The notes: generated by a model not told the origin, from the sequence alone. Positions 37,601 through 52,186 are shown, counted from the first letter of the stretch. The stretch is 64,000 bases of DNA from Neodontobutis hainanensis (GCA_024349245.1 JALDNG010000106.1:451001-515000), one strand, 5' to 3'. Program-made: numbers and translations.

Positions 37601-38364
37601 AGCCAATTGACTCTGTGTGATCTCTGCTGTTTCCCATTGAACTGTTGCAGATATGATCAGGGCTCGGGTGCAGATGTGAGACTGGGAAATGGTGGCAGTT
37701 GACTGCAGATGAATTGTGCCCCGCAGAGGAGGAAGTGTCGTTTTTCTATCTGATGAAAAGATCAGAGGAGACGGATAATTCGGTTATCACATCTGCGGAG
37801 ATTAGGGAGCAGGACGTGGTTTAGCGATAAGGATCTGCGGCCTTGTGAGACACTGAGTAAAGGCTAGTAAAGGCAAGTGAACAAGGCTCACAGCTATGTC
37901 TGCTTTACTCGTTGAGTCATCTGTTTTTATCACCTTGCCTTACATTTCCAGTTGCTTTATTTGTTAAACCTTTGGAAAATATGATTTATTCATCAGTTAC
38001 TTACATCTGTCAATAAACATAGTGAAGATGTCAGGACTTTTTAAGCTTGTATAAAATTACTTCTGTTTTCATCTCAAAATTTCTTTATGGAATTATTTCA
38101 ACTTAGCATCCAAATTTTGTCAAGCCAAGTCTCTAAGTATTTAGAGTCAACTTTCTATATAATGAGATCAAAATAACATGGTGCTGTGAAAAATACAAGA
38201 TGTAAACAGACTAAATAGCAGAAATAATCCATAATCAATTCAGTTTTTTTTACATACCCAGTATCACAATAACTGTTGCCGCAAAGAGCTGAACAAAAAA
38301 CAAAAGACAGCAAATAGACAGACAGGTTGAAGTAGACAACATCGCCTGTCCTTAGAGCCTCCAT
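34671..38364. other. Gene-free region
   Basis: No coding exon or RNA gene is recognised. An AT-core-rich segment at about 35810-35880 (TTTTAATTAAAGCCCTAATG) and a less A+T-rich segment at about 37600-37830 look like possible regulatory islands. The rest is ordinary A+T-rich intergenic sequence. Confidence 0.5.
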
Positions 38365-38500
38365 CAGGATAAGAGAAAACTCAAAAAACCCAGCCGGGAA
38401 AAAAGAGAAACTTCAGGGAGAACCACAGAAGGAGGGACCCACTCCCAGGACGGACAGGCCGTGCAACAGATGTGTCCAGGACAGTCAGGGACAAATCTAG
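38365..38500. repeat. Dispersed teleost repeat fragment
   Basis: AGGATAAGAGAAAACTC, GGAGAACCACAGAAGGAGGG, CACTCCCAGGACGGACAG and GCAACAGATGTGTCCAGGAC together form a block I recognise as repeated in many fish genomes. No coding capacity is seen, and its class and full borders are uncertain. Confidence 0.5.
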
Positions 38501-38666
38501 TAAAAGTAAATTAAATGCACAACAATTAACATTACAGCATAATATACATTACAACGCATATCCACTATAACCAAAAAGTTGGCTTGCTCTCCCCTGTTCC
38601 AATAAAATAAATAAGTCAACAAAATAAAAATAAACATCACCATTCAGCTGTTAGATATTCAGATGT

Positions 38667-39076
38667 CTGTGAAGGTTCTCAGTCATCCAGGACATCTAGA
38701 AGAAAAGGTTAAAGTCAAGACATCTGGACTAGGTTTTCAATATAAGAACGATTTGTTTCTTCTCCAAGAGACTTTTCACAAAGACGTGATCTGAAGTGAC
38801 ATCTTCAGAATTGACTAAGTCTCTTGGAGAAGAGAAAACTTGTCTTCACTTTGAAAACCTAGTCCAAATGCCTTGAAGATATTCAGGTGTTCAAATATAT
38901 TAGAACTAACACAGTTACACAGAGACATGGTGAGGCCTTGAGGTTAGGCATACAAATATATTATTGATAAATGAAGTTATATTTAGTAAGACTGACAATT
39001 AATAAATTTTCATGTTAGATGCTGCATTAACTTTGCTTCAACCTTCTTTTCAAGATGGCTGAGAACCTTCATGGAC
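38667..39076. mobile_element. Large foldback element, probable non-autonomous DNA transposon
   Basis: The outer ends are imperfect inverted repeats (GTGAAGGTTCTCAGTCATCC at 38669-38688 and GGCTGAGAACCTTCATGG at 39057-39074, each followed inwards by related AAGGTT-type sequence). Inside is a second long palindrome: GGACTAGGTTTTCA pairs with TGAAAACCTAGTCC, and CTTCTCCAAGAGACTT with AAGTCTCTTGGAGAAG. A related copy sits in the znf654 intron at 14348-14502. No transposase frame is present. Confidence 0.65.
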
Positions 39077-40291
39077 ATGCTGCACCTGTATGTTTCTCAT
39101 ACACTAGTGCTTCATATAGGGATGAATCCTTTGTATCTGGTATTGCCTTCATAAAAAGCTGCTTTATTGTCCGTGCCACCTGGGGGATGACATGACAGGC
39201 CTTCTCACAGACTCTGTCGCTGTAATTAACAGCCTCCTCTCAAACTGTGAGCACATACACACACAGACCCCCAAGACAATGCACTTCATTTTTTCCCACC
39301 CATTTCTGTTCCTTGTATTGCTCGTACTTGTCAGCCTCATCATTATCCTGTCATGTTTGGTCCCTCCAGATGCCATCACACATTGCTACATTACAGCAGA
39401 GGACTGGGGACCTATAAGTGAGGTTTTGTTCATATATCCCATTGTGTTTGTACATCATGTTTGACATTATTACTTCCATGTAACTGTCTATTATTACTGG
39501 TATTTCTCAAAACCAATTTCAAGAACTTTGGCATTTCCTTTCAAAGGCAACACGAGATATGCCTTTAATTTGTCAATAACTCATACATTAAAAAAACTGT
39601 TTATTTAGAGCAGTAGAGTAAATTTAAATCGATAAAGAGATATATAAATAAAGATTATTATTGCACTAGTAGCTTTTATAAAAATCATAGAATAATGCTT
39701 TTCCTTTATGCTTGATGGACACATTTCAGTCTGTAGCTTCTCAATATGGAGTGAAAATTTGAACACACAGTGTTTACATCTGCATTGCATAAGGAGGGTG
39801 TATGGACACATTGTGGTTAGTGAAAACAGACAAGTATAAAGAGAGGAGGCCACTGACCAGACATATGGTTTGGGGCTGACTAAGCACTACAGATGGGGCA
39901 CTATGCACAGATGGCGCGTCTACTGTCAGGTATGCACATGTTGGCGGTCAAATACAAGGTGTTGGAATACCATAGAGGATGCCAGGTTTCCTGTTCAGCT
40001 GCTCACTAAAAAGTACCACACTGCTTTACTTAAACAGACTGTACATGATTTTACCTTTTTTTTTCTTCTAGAAATAGTCTAACCCCCAAATAGTAGGTTG
40101 TAAAACAATAATTTGTGAAAAACATAAATAAAAATAAGTCATCCGCTGTTTATTATAGAGGATTTTAATAGATAACAATTTTCATGGCTTTGGCCAATCA
40201 CTGCAGGAAAGAGAGCTCCCATTGGTCCACAAGGTTTAATGGCACCAGATAAAACAAAAAAGTGTATATTCAGCACTAAATATGTTTTAAC

Positions 40292-40682
40292 TCATTCATT
40301 CATTCATTTTCTACCACTTTGTCCCATTAGGGGTCACAGGTGACTGGAGCCTATCCCAGCAGCTTTGGGCCTGAGGCAGGGTACACCCTGGACAGTGGCC
40401 AGTTAGTCGCAGGGCTGACATATAGAGACAGACAACCATTCACTCTCACTTTCATTCACTAGGGACACTTTAGAGTTGCCAATTAACCTGTACATGCATG
40501 TCTTTGGACAGTGGGAGGAAGCCGGAGTACCCGGAGAGAACCCACAGTAACACGTGGAGGACATGCAGACTCCTCACAGAAAGACTGGAGACAGCTGAGA
40601 ATATTTGAGTCTGCCGGGTTTTGAACTCACGACCTTCTTGCTGTGAGGCAGGAGTGCTAACCACTCTGCCACATGCAGCCCC
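40292..40682 (-). repeat. Near-complete SINE-like dispersed repeat
   Basis: On the minus strand it starts with a tRNA-like head (GGCAGAGTGGTTAGCACTCC and TGAGTTCAAAACCC), continues through GAGTCTGCATGTCCTCC-type and GGAGGAAGCCGGAGTACCC (plus strand) segments, and ends in a CATT tandem tail at the low-coordinate end. The 7057-7230 copy shares the head. It is a familiar repeat type in percomorph fish. No coding capacity is apparent. Confidence 0.7.
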
Positions 40683-41933
40683 GTCTTCTAACTTGGCAAA
40701 ACATAAATAAGAAAAAGGAGGCAACAAGAAACGGAGATAAATATTCAATTCAATTGATGGCAGACAAAACTAAAAGTTTACAGTAAGTGCTAAACTTCCG
40801 GTTGGTGTAATATTGATATTCTGTAGTGTAATAAATTTTACATTTGAACTTTTATTTAATCAAAGAAACTTCCTTTGGCTGTTTTCAGAGGTGAGCAAAA
40901 AGCAATTCGGCTAGTTGAGCTTTAAGACAAGAGGAGCTTAATACACTCTTTTTCCAGAAAACTTGATAAAACAGTGTGACTAAAAAAACTGTAGGCAGAA
41001 TCTGTATCAGAGTTAAACATGTATTACAAAAACATGCAGGAGAGTTTGCAGAAGCTAAGCTAGTGTGTGTATGGTTGGCCTGCTCTGAATGATGATTTGG
41101 TGATCGCGTGACCATTGCCACTTCCCAGCAGCCCTTGCATGAAAATTGTCACTCTGCTTCCCAGTCTCATAAAAAGTCATGGAAAGTACAAAAGTGTGTC
41201 TATTCCAGGGGTCTGTTTGTGGGCCGTCAGACTGATTAATTTGGAGTGGTCCATCCTCCAGTACAATAAACTCAAATTGGAACAGTGCTCACCTGCGTGT
41301 CGTCTGGGCAGATTTGGACAGTGGCGACCTGGCTAAGTAAGTATTTGCACGCAAACTGGTGTTATTGGATCCACCTCAGTGTCAAGCGCTTCCATAAGTT
41401 AAAAAATTGAAGAGGAGCAGGTTCTTGTGGCTCTCGGGCTGGCAGTTTGATTCAGATTTTATTATCCGCACTTGGTTCTATAATAAGCAGGAACTGTCCT
41501 GTCTGATTAGGCACGCTCGGCGGTGCTCTACGTCCCCCCGCCCCACAGATTGCTCCACCTCCCACCATTCCCCCAGCCCAACCCGTATTTAGTGACAGGA
41601 AGCTTTTCTCTCCTTCTCGCTTTGTCTGCTCCACAAACTTAACTCATTTCGAACCATTGGAACTCCTTCCATTCACTTCCATTTGAAGTCACTTTTTTTG
41701 TATTCTTTCCACTACAATTATTACAACATACAGTGGATAATGCACAAATTATGATTAATTTACTACTGAACATGTAAATTATATTAATTTATTTTAAAAT
41801 TTGGATTTCTGGCTATAGCTGCTATTGGCAATGAGAAGACATGATGGAAAATGGTCAACCCACTGTCTACTGAAAAGAGCTGACAAAATGCAATTGCTAT
41901 TATTATAAAAAGAAAAAAAGATTGTCGTCAATA

Positions 41934-41990
41934 GGATAACATAAGATGAGATAAGATATACATTAAATATCCCGAAAGGAAAAACAGCAA
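41934..41990 (-). repeat. SINE/LINE tail fragment
   Basis: GGATAACATAAGATGAGATA followed by ATATCCCGAAAGGAAAAA is the reverse orientation of a GATA-rich ...TTTATTGATCCC tail seen on many fish retroelements. Only a tail-sized fragment is visible. Confidence 0.45.
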
Positions 41991-44900
41991 GATTGGGACA
42001 ATTTGACTTGTTTCCATTGTTCCAATGACTTCTTAAAGTGCTCATTTAAAAATTGTGACTGAGATAATATGTGAAAACATTTTGGAAAGTTTGAAAAAAA
42101 TAAAATAAAATTAAAGCTGAAAGTCCTAAGTGGTGCCTCTTCATTATTAAAAAGAGGTCAGACACTGGACACATGTTGGACTGGGAGGTAGTAGGCTGAA
42201 GGCTGGAATATGCATCATGGAAATAAAGAGTTGAACAAGATGAGAGGGTGGTATAGGAGTATGTATGAGATTTTTGGCTTTTAACACTTTTAAAACATTT
42301 ACACTCACACCTCTCGTCTTTTAAAACTGAGTTTCAACTTTTTGACACATTGCCAGCAGTAACTGTTCCACACCACAATCAACACATTTTACTTCTGTGT
42401 CTGTGTACATAATGTTTTTGTAAGTGCTCATGTTTTATCTCCATAAATGTAAACTACTTTAAATATGCACCACATGAAACGACTGTGCTGAGTGTCGGTG
42501 TTTGACAGGCTTGAGAAACAGAGCATTTATATAAAGCGTTCTGATGAATCTGCGGTCAGCCTCTTCCTTCTGCAGTGAGCCTCTGTGGCCCGGGGCAAGC
42601 TTCTGCTGCTCAAGTGAAGGAAATTCAACAACATATATCTACAATGATGGATAATTGCACCCTGCTCGCAACTTCACAGAACAGTATGGAAGTCTAGATT
42701 TGTCAGAACTGAATATGAGAAAGAAGAAGGAAGTTCTTCTCTTTCTCTATTGTTGTTTACGTAATTTTATTTTTCTCACAGCACCAGAAAATTGACCCAG
42801 GACTCAATTCAAGTAAATAGGACAAGCGTTGCATATGGTGTCTGCACATTTAGTCGTTTTCTGGGATGGTTAGGTTATGCAAGCCTCCCTTTCACTGCTA
42901 ATTCCATCAAAGCTTTGGGAACACTTTTAATTGGGCATCTCTATTTTTGGTTGTCTTCCAGTGCTGTGGAAAGGCAAGCGCGGCGAATGTAAAGCTGCGC
43001 GATAACAGACCCATTTGCCACAGTACTGCGTTTGACCCCGCAACCAGCCCCCATGACGGATGTGAGATGATTCTTAGCCCCGCAGCTCGGCACGACACAC
43101 TCTCAAATACACTCTCGCTCAATCTCGCCCTGCTTTTGCCTCTGTCTTATTCTGTCACTCTGTGTTACTGTGCAGATTGACTGTGTGCTGTGTGTTGTCA
43201 ATGTAAAGCTGCTAGCCGTAGCCACCCACTGCAGCTTTAAGAAGCAGTGACTCATCTGAACACATCACTAAACTCGCAGTGTGTGAGGGGAGTGTGTGTG
43301 TACAAGTGTTTGAGTGGTTGTTATGTCACCCTGGCCATACTTTTTTAGGGCTTCAGTGCGTCAGTGACAAGTGCAGCTGTTTTAAAAGAATAGTCCATCT
43401 GTTATCTGTATGATTCATTGATTGACTCATACAAACAGTGTGTTCACTAACTTATGTGCTACTTTAGAGGATGTCCAGATTAAAGAAAAAAAGCGTATGA
43501 GCAACTTAGCATCCTCTCTGTTTGCTCCATAATGGGAGCTATGTAAGAGACTATATGAATGTTCAGAATGTCTCCAAACGGCTGCAAGTAAGAAACAAAG
43601 GCCAGTACATATGGCGTGTGCAGATCTGTGGTGGGAGCTCGCAGGCAGCCAGCACTGAGCACTTTTGACTGCCACGGTTTTGAGTCTCCCCCTTCGCTTC
43701 TCTGCATTATTAAATAATGTCTGAATAATTCACAGCTGTACGTATCAAACAAATATTTTTGCAACTTGCACCAACAAATAGGTGCGAGGAGAGGTAGAGC
43801 ATATGTTCAATCTATGGAAAAGGGGATGAAATCATGAACGTGTGCATGAGAAAAATAAACAAAATGGATTATTATGGCATGTTTGCACTGTCTTGTGTCA
43901 AAGTATAAAAGTTTGAGGAAGCTTAACGATTCTCTGTATGCCTTTATTTTGATTAAATTTGATATTATTACTAATATTCTTATGTTGTGCCTGTAGAGTT
44001 TATACATTATACTTTTCTACACTGTTTCCACTTTGAGCTGTTCTGTATTGTTCCAGCATGAACCCTGCTGTAAACACATTGTGATATACATGCAGTGGTG
44101 GTGCGTTCACTATGTTACTGTGCAGAGTGTGTGCGGTGCAGATTCTCAGAAGCTGCTGAGCGATGATAGGTCCTGTCTAACTCCCCGTGATGACGCTGCG
44201 TCGCGATGGCGGCCGAGGACTGACTCGTGTGCTGACTTGTTAGTCACGCTTTGATGCACAGTTTAAGCAGGACTCCAGGAAGACGGCCTGATGCGCATGT
44301 GCAAACACAGACTGTGAGAGCCTCAAAGGGAAACAGCTCTTTCATTTAGAGGGCTGACATGAAACTATTCTCATGGGTTTTTAAGGGATGACTTCAGAAA
44401 AATGCACACAATCTAAACATTCTTGAAAACTAAAATTAATGCTCTTTTACTCACGCAGTTTTTACTGTTATTATTCATTGTGACATTCATTTTATTTAAA
44501 CTGTAGGGTTTTATTTATGGTCTGCATGCTCTATATCTCTTTTAGATATGTGACCCAACCGTTTATAGACATAATAATTCAGATAAAAGTGAAACTCTAA
44601 ACATACAGTACATTTTTTTGCCAAACCATACAACCAAATTTATATTTATATATAAATAGTTATATAATAAAAAAATATGATTTTTTTTTTAAGTTAAAAT
44701 ATTTATGTTTTATCTTAAGAAATATAATTTTAATCATTTTCCATCACATTAAAGTTTTTACTTAATTATCAAATGTAACTTATATATGTAACATTATACC
44801 TTCTTTGTTATTAACATTAGTTACAAGCCCGAGTAAACACAATTTAAAAATAGATGTCAATATATATAAGGACGTATATTCAAATGTTTTTTGTACACCT

Positions 44901-45825
44901 TTCTTGATGGAAATGATATTCTTTGAAATTTACAGTTATTAGTGTGTGGTAGGTTTGTTAGTTCATGGTCTTTAAATTCAATATAATTATGAAAATGATT
45001 AAAGACTAAACAAAGAGTAGGTGTGTGTTTGCCTTTTGCTTTTCCAGTGCTTACAGTAAACTAATCCGAATGAGGCCTTGGAATTTTTTCACTAATGGTG
45101 CAGCCTATGAAGTCAACTTTATTTTGGTATTTGTAATTTATATTACATTTTCTATTTGCATAAATGAAGTCATTTGGGGATAATTTTATTCTACAAACCA
45201 ACCATGAGTTTACCAACACCATTACATAAAAAAGAATATAATAAACACAATAACTTTGCTTTGGCCTATTGCAGATGAAGTTAAGACAGTGTATTTCCGG
45301 CCTTTAACTCCAGCATCTCATTTATCATTTCAAAAACTAATTTCGCCAGCGTATTTTGTGGTAAACCTGTAGTACCCTGACACTCTGCCAAGTCCTCGTC
45401 CTGAAAGCTCCCTGTGGTGCATTTGTTCAAAAGCTGCTGGCTCATTGCTTTGCACGCCGCAGCGAGGAACACTCACTCGCTCGGCTCACATGCAATAAAG
45501 TTTGTTGCCTCATGTGGGGGATCTCTGCCTCCTTTTGCAGCACACTTTTTAAGCCCATAATTTATACATTTACTTTACTTGCTTCTGCGTGCGTCTACCT
45601 CCTGCATTTTTTAAAGCATGGGTATTGGGGGATTTTCTGTCATGCTTTCTTGCTTTGTCCTGATCACGCAAGCTGCAGCCATCCCACTTTGGAGGAACAC
45701 TGGTGAACACTCGCAGGCCTCGCTGTGCCACCACCACACACATGCACAGGCCGCCATTGGTGACAAATAGCCAGCACACAGACTCCTGCCCACACTGTCC
45801 CGTGCCATTGTGTGCAGTTATTAGT

Positions 45826-45845
45826 ACACACACACACACACACAC
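45826..45845. repeat. CA microsatellite
   Basis: A run of about 10 CA dinucleotides. Confidence 0.9.
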
Positions 45846-46559
45846 TTAGAGGGGTGGGTTATGGGTGTGTGGTGGCGTGCACGTTGAAGCAGACAAGCCC
45901 CTGAGCTGCTCCCAGTGGACGACACATGGCAGACCAAAATAGAGAAGGAGGGAGAGACCGACGTGAACACATTTACTGAGCACACAGACAGTTCCTGGAC
46001 ACAGTTACTGAATTATTCTCTGTTTTTGCCCAGCCACACCTCACACTACTGTGATTCAAACTAAAGTAACACTAATCACATACAGGTATTTTGTTTCTGG
46101 TGCTTTAATTGCTTGAATTAAATGCCAGGTTCTGTAATTACAAATTTTAACTTTCAGTAGTTTCGAACGATTACCCCATCACCACAATAAAAAGAAAATT
46201 ATAATAATAAAAAAGAAATATATCATCTTCTTTTTGTATTTTGTACAAACAATTATTGTTGATGATAAGGGTTAAAAGGCCTTTCGTAAAAGACACATGA
46301 AAAGTTGGAGGAAATGGGTTTTGGAAGCAAGCTTAGGTCCTGGGCTAAGTCCTAGTATTGATAATCACAATATAACAGGAATAATTATGCCTCTGTAACT
46401 AATATATTCATGCAGACCCAACGCTAATTTAGTCTCAGACGAAATTGTTTCGTCAGTATTTTAAATAATTTTTTTTGTTTAAATACCAAATAAAGTGTGA
46501 GTGAAATAAGATCAGGTTACAATATAGGCTAAAATATGTCTCAGGCTACAGTGCCACAA

Positions 46560-46960
46560 TGAGCTGAATCACATAACATAAATTCATTTACATTTATTCA
46601 AAAGCAGACACAAAAAAAGTACAATATTTTTTTCTGGAAAAAGTGCTACCGTGCCGTTCTTCAGTATTTCGCACGAGCCTGTCTGCTATTGTGCAAATAA
46701 TTGTGCAAATACAGCAAGTAACTTTAACAGTTTAATTAAAATAAATATAAGCTACATAACATAAGATAAAACAATGTAAAATGGAGCATAAAAGTAATAA
46801 AAAAAGCACAGGAATATATTTGAAATATAAAAAAGTGATAAAGTGATATAAAAGTGATAGATAATAAGAACAGTAAATAGAACAAGATGGAGTAACAAAG
46901 TCATCTGATGAAATAATGAGATGTTTGTAAAAGGGCTTCAAGATGCTTCTTGAACAAGAT
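46560..46960. repeat. Probable dispersed repeat, A-rich
   Basis: It contains TATTGTGCAAATAATTGTGC and several GTGATA/AAAGTGATA iterations. The pattern resembles an A-rich fish repeat with short internal reiterations. Borders are approximate and the class is unknown. Confidence 0.35.
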
Positions 46961-48195
46961 ACAAACGTACACATTCAATGTTGAGGTATATTAGCATCTC
47001 TAACTCATTTCAATGTTATTAATGTAGGCTAACCCTTAAATGCAAAACCATTTAGTCTTTTTGTGCGTGTAAAAGTATTAATAGCTCAGTTCAATGACAA
47101 ATTGTACTGTTTGATGTAATTTCAGAAGAAATAAAAAAAAACATCACAACCTTATGTGTCAGATTTAGCTTTACAGTTATATATTTTGATGATTAAACAA
47201 CATCTGAAACAAGATACAATAGTTACATAGATATAATCTATCGAAACCATTACTATACTCTTTAGTGTGTTACTTATACATGCTTACTTTGTATTTTAGC
47301 TTTTGCATCATTGGTGAGTACAGATGGAGAGGAAGCCCACTCCTCATCCTCCCGTCTCTCTGCTGCTCCGTGCGCTGTCATGTAGATTTCCTTTCGAACA
47401 TATAAATTTAGGTCAGGCCACAGGCTTCACAGCAAAATGTGGAAACGGATCGCTTCACACCACTTAATCTTATTGAGCGAGCGAGTGAGGGTAAGAAAAA
47501 CAAGAGGGACCAATGTGAAGGAGAGGAAGAACACAAGAGCGAGAAGTGACCGTGGTTATGTTCACATTACCGGAAATTGAGGAATAAATCTTGTTTTTTG
47601 AGCCTGGCCACCCCTATGCAAACTCTAGTATATATAATGCGTCTTGAATCCCCTCCCTTCACAACCATTTTCTGTTGTGCCAAACAGTTTATCTAAAATG
47701 TGGCCATGTTTTTAATGTATTTTGTTTATATTTTTCTAGTTGTTGCTTTAGTCACATGTTTCATTTCTCTGATTGTTTTGTTGTCTATCCAGTTGTGTCT
47801 GGTGGTACTTTATTCTGCATCTGTAGGTACTGCCTCCTGAAAATCTAACTAGAATCCCCAAAGACCAATTCAGTCAGTGTAAACAGCCACTGTGTCAGTG
47901 TAAACAGGTAGACCTGGACTTACATCCAAATTTAATTCAGTTACTACAAATACGCCTTTGCCCTTTTGTGTGAACGTATCCTCACAAGGCCACATCTGGG
48001 GGAATGTTATTAAGATGTGATGACAAAGCAGATGGACATTGAAAAAAAAGGTCCAGAGAGGATAAGGAAGTATAAAGATAAGTGAGGAAGACAGTATGGG
48101 GCTCACGTCTGATGGCAAATCTGTTTGCCAGAGTCACATCTCCCAGTGCTGGCAGTGTGCATACTAACAGACAGGCCATATGGCTTCATTATGAG

Positions 48196-48198
<3 letters not shown>

Positions 48199-48228
<30 letters not shown>
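48199..48228. repeat. CA microsatellite
   Basis: About 15 CA dinucleotides without interruption. Confidence 0.92.
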
Positions 48229-49042
48229 AGGCGTAAGGATACACCCGTCAGGATGAAATCATAACTGTACTTCTGACACACGCAGGTGCAGGGACTTGGA
48301 GGGGGAGTGTGACCAATTGAATGAAAGCAGCGAGGAGAAAACACGTTGAGTTCTTCATTCTCCGGGGGCTACCAGGATGAGCCGAGCTGGCCCAATTACT
48401 GACACTCACACACACATGCCCAGTCACACCTTTTCTGAGCATTCTGGGAAATCATCATCATTATCAGACACACATGGAGAGCAAACATTTGGAATGCACA
48501 CTGCGAATGACAGTCTTTATGTAGATTCAGCCACATGTTGGAATGGACACTTAGGAGTGTTAGTCAGAGGTGTTTAGTAAGAGTGTGGCTCCATAGGCTG
48601 CACTTGACACGCATCACAGTCATTAGTGTCATGACCCACAGGATGCATGATCCAGAGGAGGGGCTTTGAACATGGTCTCCTCAGGGGTCCCAAAGGTGTC
48701 CTCAAAGATGGTGAGTGTTAAACAGGGAGGTTACATTTGACATACTGCCAGAGTGTTAAAACACAGGTAGCTTTGAAAACATGTAACTGTACTAGAAAGA
48801 CACCAAAAATAACAATCAGTTGCTCATGTTTTTTTAAAAGTACAAATTCTATAAAATAATGTCCAAATAACTACAAAGTATACTGTAGCACATATAGAGA
48901 CGAACTGGTTTGGGAATGTAACTAATCCTGAAAATTGATATGGAAATGGAACTTTTACAAAATAAACAAATAAATGCATATTTTTGTTAAGCAAAAATTG
49001 ATAAATTAATTAAATTGCTTTAAAACAATATATGATATGAAT

Positions 49043-49113
49043 ATGAAATGTGCATTCATTCTTGATATGAAATCTGCCTTCATTCTTGATATGAATGTGC
49101 ATTCATTCTTCTT
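49043..49113. repeat. Tandem repeat of about 24-28 bp
   Basis: TGCATTCATTCTTGATATGA is repeated with small changes roughly two and a half times, then runs into a short CTT array. Confidence 0.75.
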
Positions 49114-51835
49114 CTTCTCATCTTCTATTTATTAACTTTATTAACTAAAAAATTAATATATGCAATGGATAATTTTTTATAATAATAATTGAAAACAATT
49201 TTAAAATAAATGATTTATTATTTTATAATAGCACTATGCATGTAATAATAATAAAATCAAAAAATATTTCTGTAAACTCTTTAACTGATTATGAAATTTA
49301 TCAAATTCTCATCTTATCAGACAAACAGTGTTAATGGATAGACTTCATGGTGTTTTTAATAACATTTTAATTGCTGATTTGCCACTGTTGTCTACTCTTA
49401 CTCCTGTGTAATCACCACATTATTTCAGAATTAGCAGGAGAACAAAGTGTTTTAATAGATTTAACAGAGTCCTGCCGAGCAGCGAGCAGACATTTTTATC
49501 AGATGATGTGGTAAGTATGGATTTTTCTGTGGTTTCCTATTACACTATACACCGGCTTATTGAATTCAACTAAGCATGTAATCCTAGTATTGCTGACTCC
49601 TCTTCATTTGAAATCACTTTGTAATTCACTTGACATTATTAGATACCCACTCCTGTGTTATTCTAATAGAATGAATTATTATTACAGCCTGAAAGCACAT
49701 TAGTTGGATATTGTAATGAGACTGCACTGGATTTTTTCAGTGAATCCCTGATGGTAACTGTAGTTGCCTATGACTTGATAAGGTCGTATTGGATTCAGTG
49801 GCATTTCCTTTAAAAAACTCAGCAGACACATAGCTATGCTCAAACTGGCCTCAGATCTAATTAAGAATCTGATTTAGGCAGATCAGGATTGTTTATGTCA
49901 GTAGTCCTGTTTCTAATAAGTGATTTTTTGCCAAAAATAAGTAAAAAAAAGTGTAGGATTTAGCAGAAAGATGTTACTATTATAACCAGTCACAACATAC
50001 TGAGCTGATTTTATTGAAGACAGCAAAAGTCATACTAGAGCAACACAACCTCTTACACCTTTGTGTGATGAGCACTTTCTCTTAAATACTGCAAAAATTT
50101 TTTTAAAATTAAATCAATAAACAAAGACAACTGTTCTGTTTTGTATTCTTTTATCCTGTTTTTTTTTTTTTTATTTAATATTCATTTTGAAACATGTTCA
50201 TTTATAGTAATCATGGAGCTTCCAGTAAAATTACATAATCACAATGTATTTAAATACAAAATAATAGCATTGGTGCCTTTGATTTCATTCTTTGGTACAT
50301 GGGCAATAGTCCAAGACCAGATCAAACGAGTAAAAAATAATGTGAATAGTATGTTAAAAAAAAACATACTGAAAATCTGATTAGTGTGACACAATAGTGG
50401 GAAATCTTTCCAAGTTATTTATTTTCTTTGTAAGTAAAATGTATTTCTGCTGTTGAGGTACAGTAGACAGAGACCTGAATACGCTTATAGAGTATTATAT
50501 TACACGGCATTGTTATGGAGTAAAAGTATGTGGTGTGTTTTTTGCTCAAACCCACTACAGAGGAAAATAGTTTTCATCAAAAGCAGTACAAACTGAACAT
50601 TGTGTTTAATTGGCGGCTAACAACAGCGAGTGCTTTAAGGACCCCCTGCTTCTTTTGTTCACGTTAACTCATCTGGGCCAAGTTATAGGAGCAGATGAAT
50701 GGACACTGATGGAAAGAGAATAGAACCCTGCAGTCTCAATCACCACTGGGCCGCTGCTTTCATGGTTCTGGAGGAGGATGGGGGGGGGGCTGTTGCCTGG
50801 AGACAGTCCGGATCCCGTCTAGAGGTCCTGCTGCTTTATTGGACAACACGCTTGACCCTCTAGTGACCTCAATTTGGCCCATGACCCAAGTAGTCACACC
50901 TAATCAATGAACGCTGACTCAGGGAACCTACCTGCTGCTGGGCTCATACAGAGCACAGGGCTGCTCCAAGCATCAGTGTCACACAAAGTGACATCTGCAA
51001 GCGTTTAAACTCACATTGGCTGTAATTACTTGCCGCTATGTTGTCATCAACGTCACGTGCGGCATCTCAAAAATGTGCTTAAAGTGGTTCTCTACTTTGT
51101 TAAAGGTTTTTGACAAGAAACATAAAAATCTTCAAGGTTTATGCATAAAAGCTAAACGTTTGGATTTATATTTTTTTGATTACATTCATATTAATCTAGG
51201 TCTGCTGAGTTACTGTCAGTAGCTGAGAAAAGTCAAACAAAAAAAGCATTTCTAAAGTCTTTAAAGTCAGGGCCTTTTGCTGTGAGGCTCCCAGTGAGCC
51301 ATATGAGTTCATTTTGGCCCGAGGACTTCTACTGCTTGGCACTCACTTCAATATGTTCTTTTTCATTGGCTGAAGAAAATCAATAGTGCAAAAATATTTG
51401 ATGGACAGAGATGTATTGCTTTGTCAAAGACTGGCTCCCTGTGGGCCACATCCACACTGATATGTTTTATTTCTTTATTTTGTTATTTTGAAAAAAAAAA
51501 ATCTGTCACTTGTAGACTTTTATATAGGTTTAAACATTATATTTGTCTGAAGAACTTGTATTTCTTTAAAACTAAAATACTGCACCAGCCTCCAAGTACA
51601 TAGCCCTTTTAGGTTGCATTTTTCAGTCTTCATAAATCAAAGGTTTAACCTCACTCAAAATCAGCTTAGAAAAATTTACTCGGCTAAAAAACTTGGACGA
51701 AAACATGGTCACACTTCTTTATTATTTAGGAAGAAACGATTGCTCTGATTGCAATACTATTATAAACTCTAGAAATAAGAAACTTTGTTCAGTTAATTAA
51801 TGTTTCTTTTATGCATTTATGTTTTCTACCACTAT

Positions 51836-51938
<103 letters not shown>

Positions 51939-52068
51939 TGTGTGTAACAACAATAATATAATAAATGTTGCAAACAATAAACTAAAATATAGAGCTTTTT
52001 TTGTCACAGTTCAATCAATCTTATAACCCCGGAATACTGTATATTTTATGTAATATATTATATTATAT

Positions 52069-52095
52069 ATTGGATATATTATGTATATATCCAAT
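52069..52095. repeat. Perfect 11-bp inverted repeat
   Basis: ATTGGATATAT at 52069-52079 pairs with ATATATCCAAT at 52085-52095 around a 5-base loop, within very A+T-rich DNA just after the TA array. Confidence 0.8.
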
Positions 52096-52130
52096 GCAGT
52101 ATTTCAGTATTATATATTAAAATAATTTTT

Positions 52131-52186
52131 TTTTACAAATTTTTATACAAAAAAATTTTATACAAAAATTTTTTATACAAAAAATG
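52131..52186. repeat. Short tandem repeat around TTTTATACAAAAA
   Basis: Three successive units of about 15-17 bp share TTTTATACAAAAA with varying homopolymer lengths. Confidence 0.8.

Noticed and set aside
45281..45472. Minus-strand frame in a moderately GC-rich patch as a possible epha3 first exon
   Set aside because: No signal peptide or ephrin-receptor sequence and no convincing donor.
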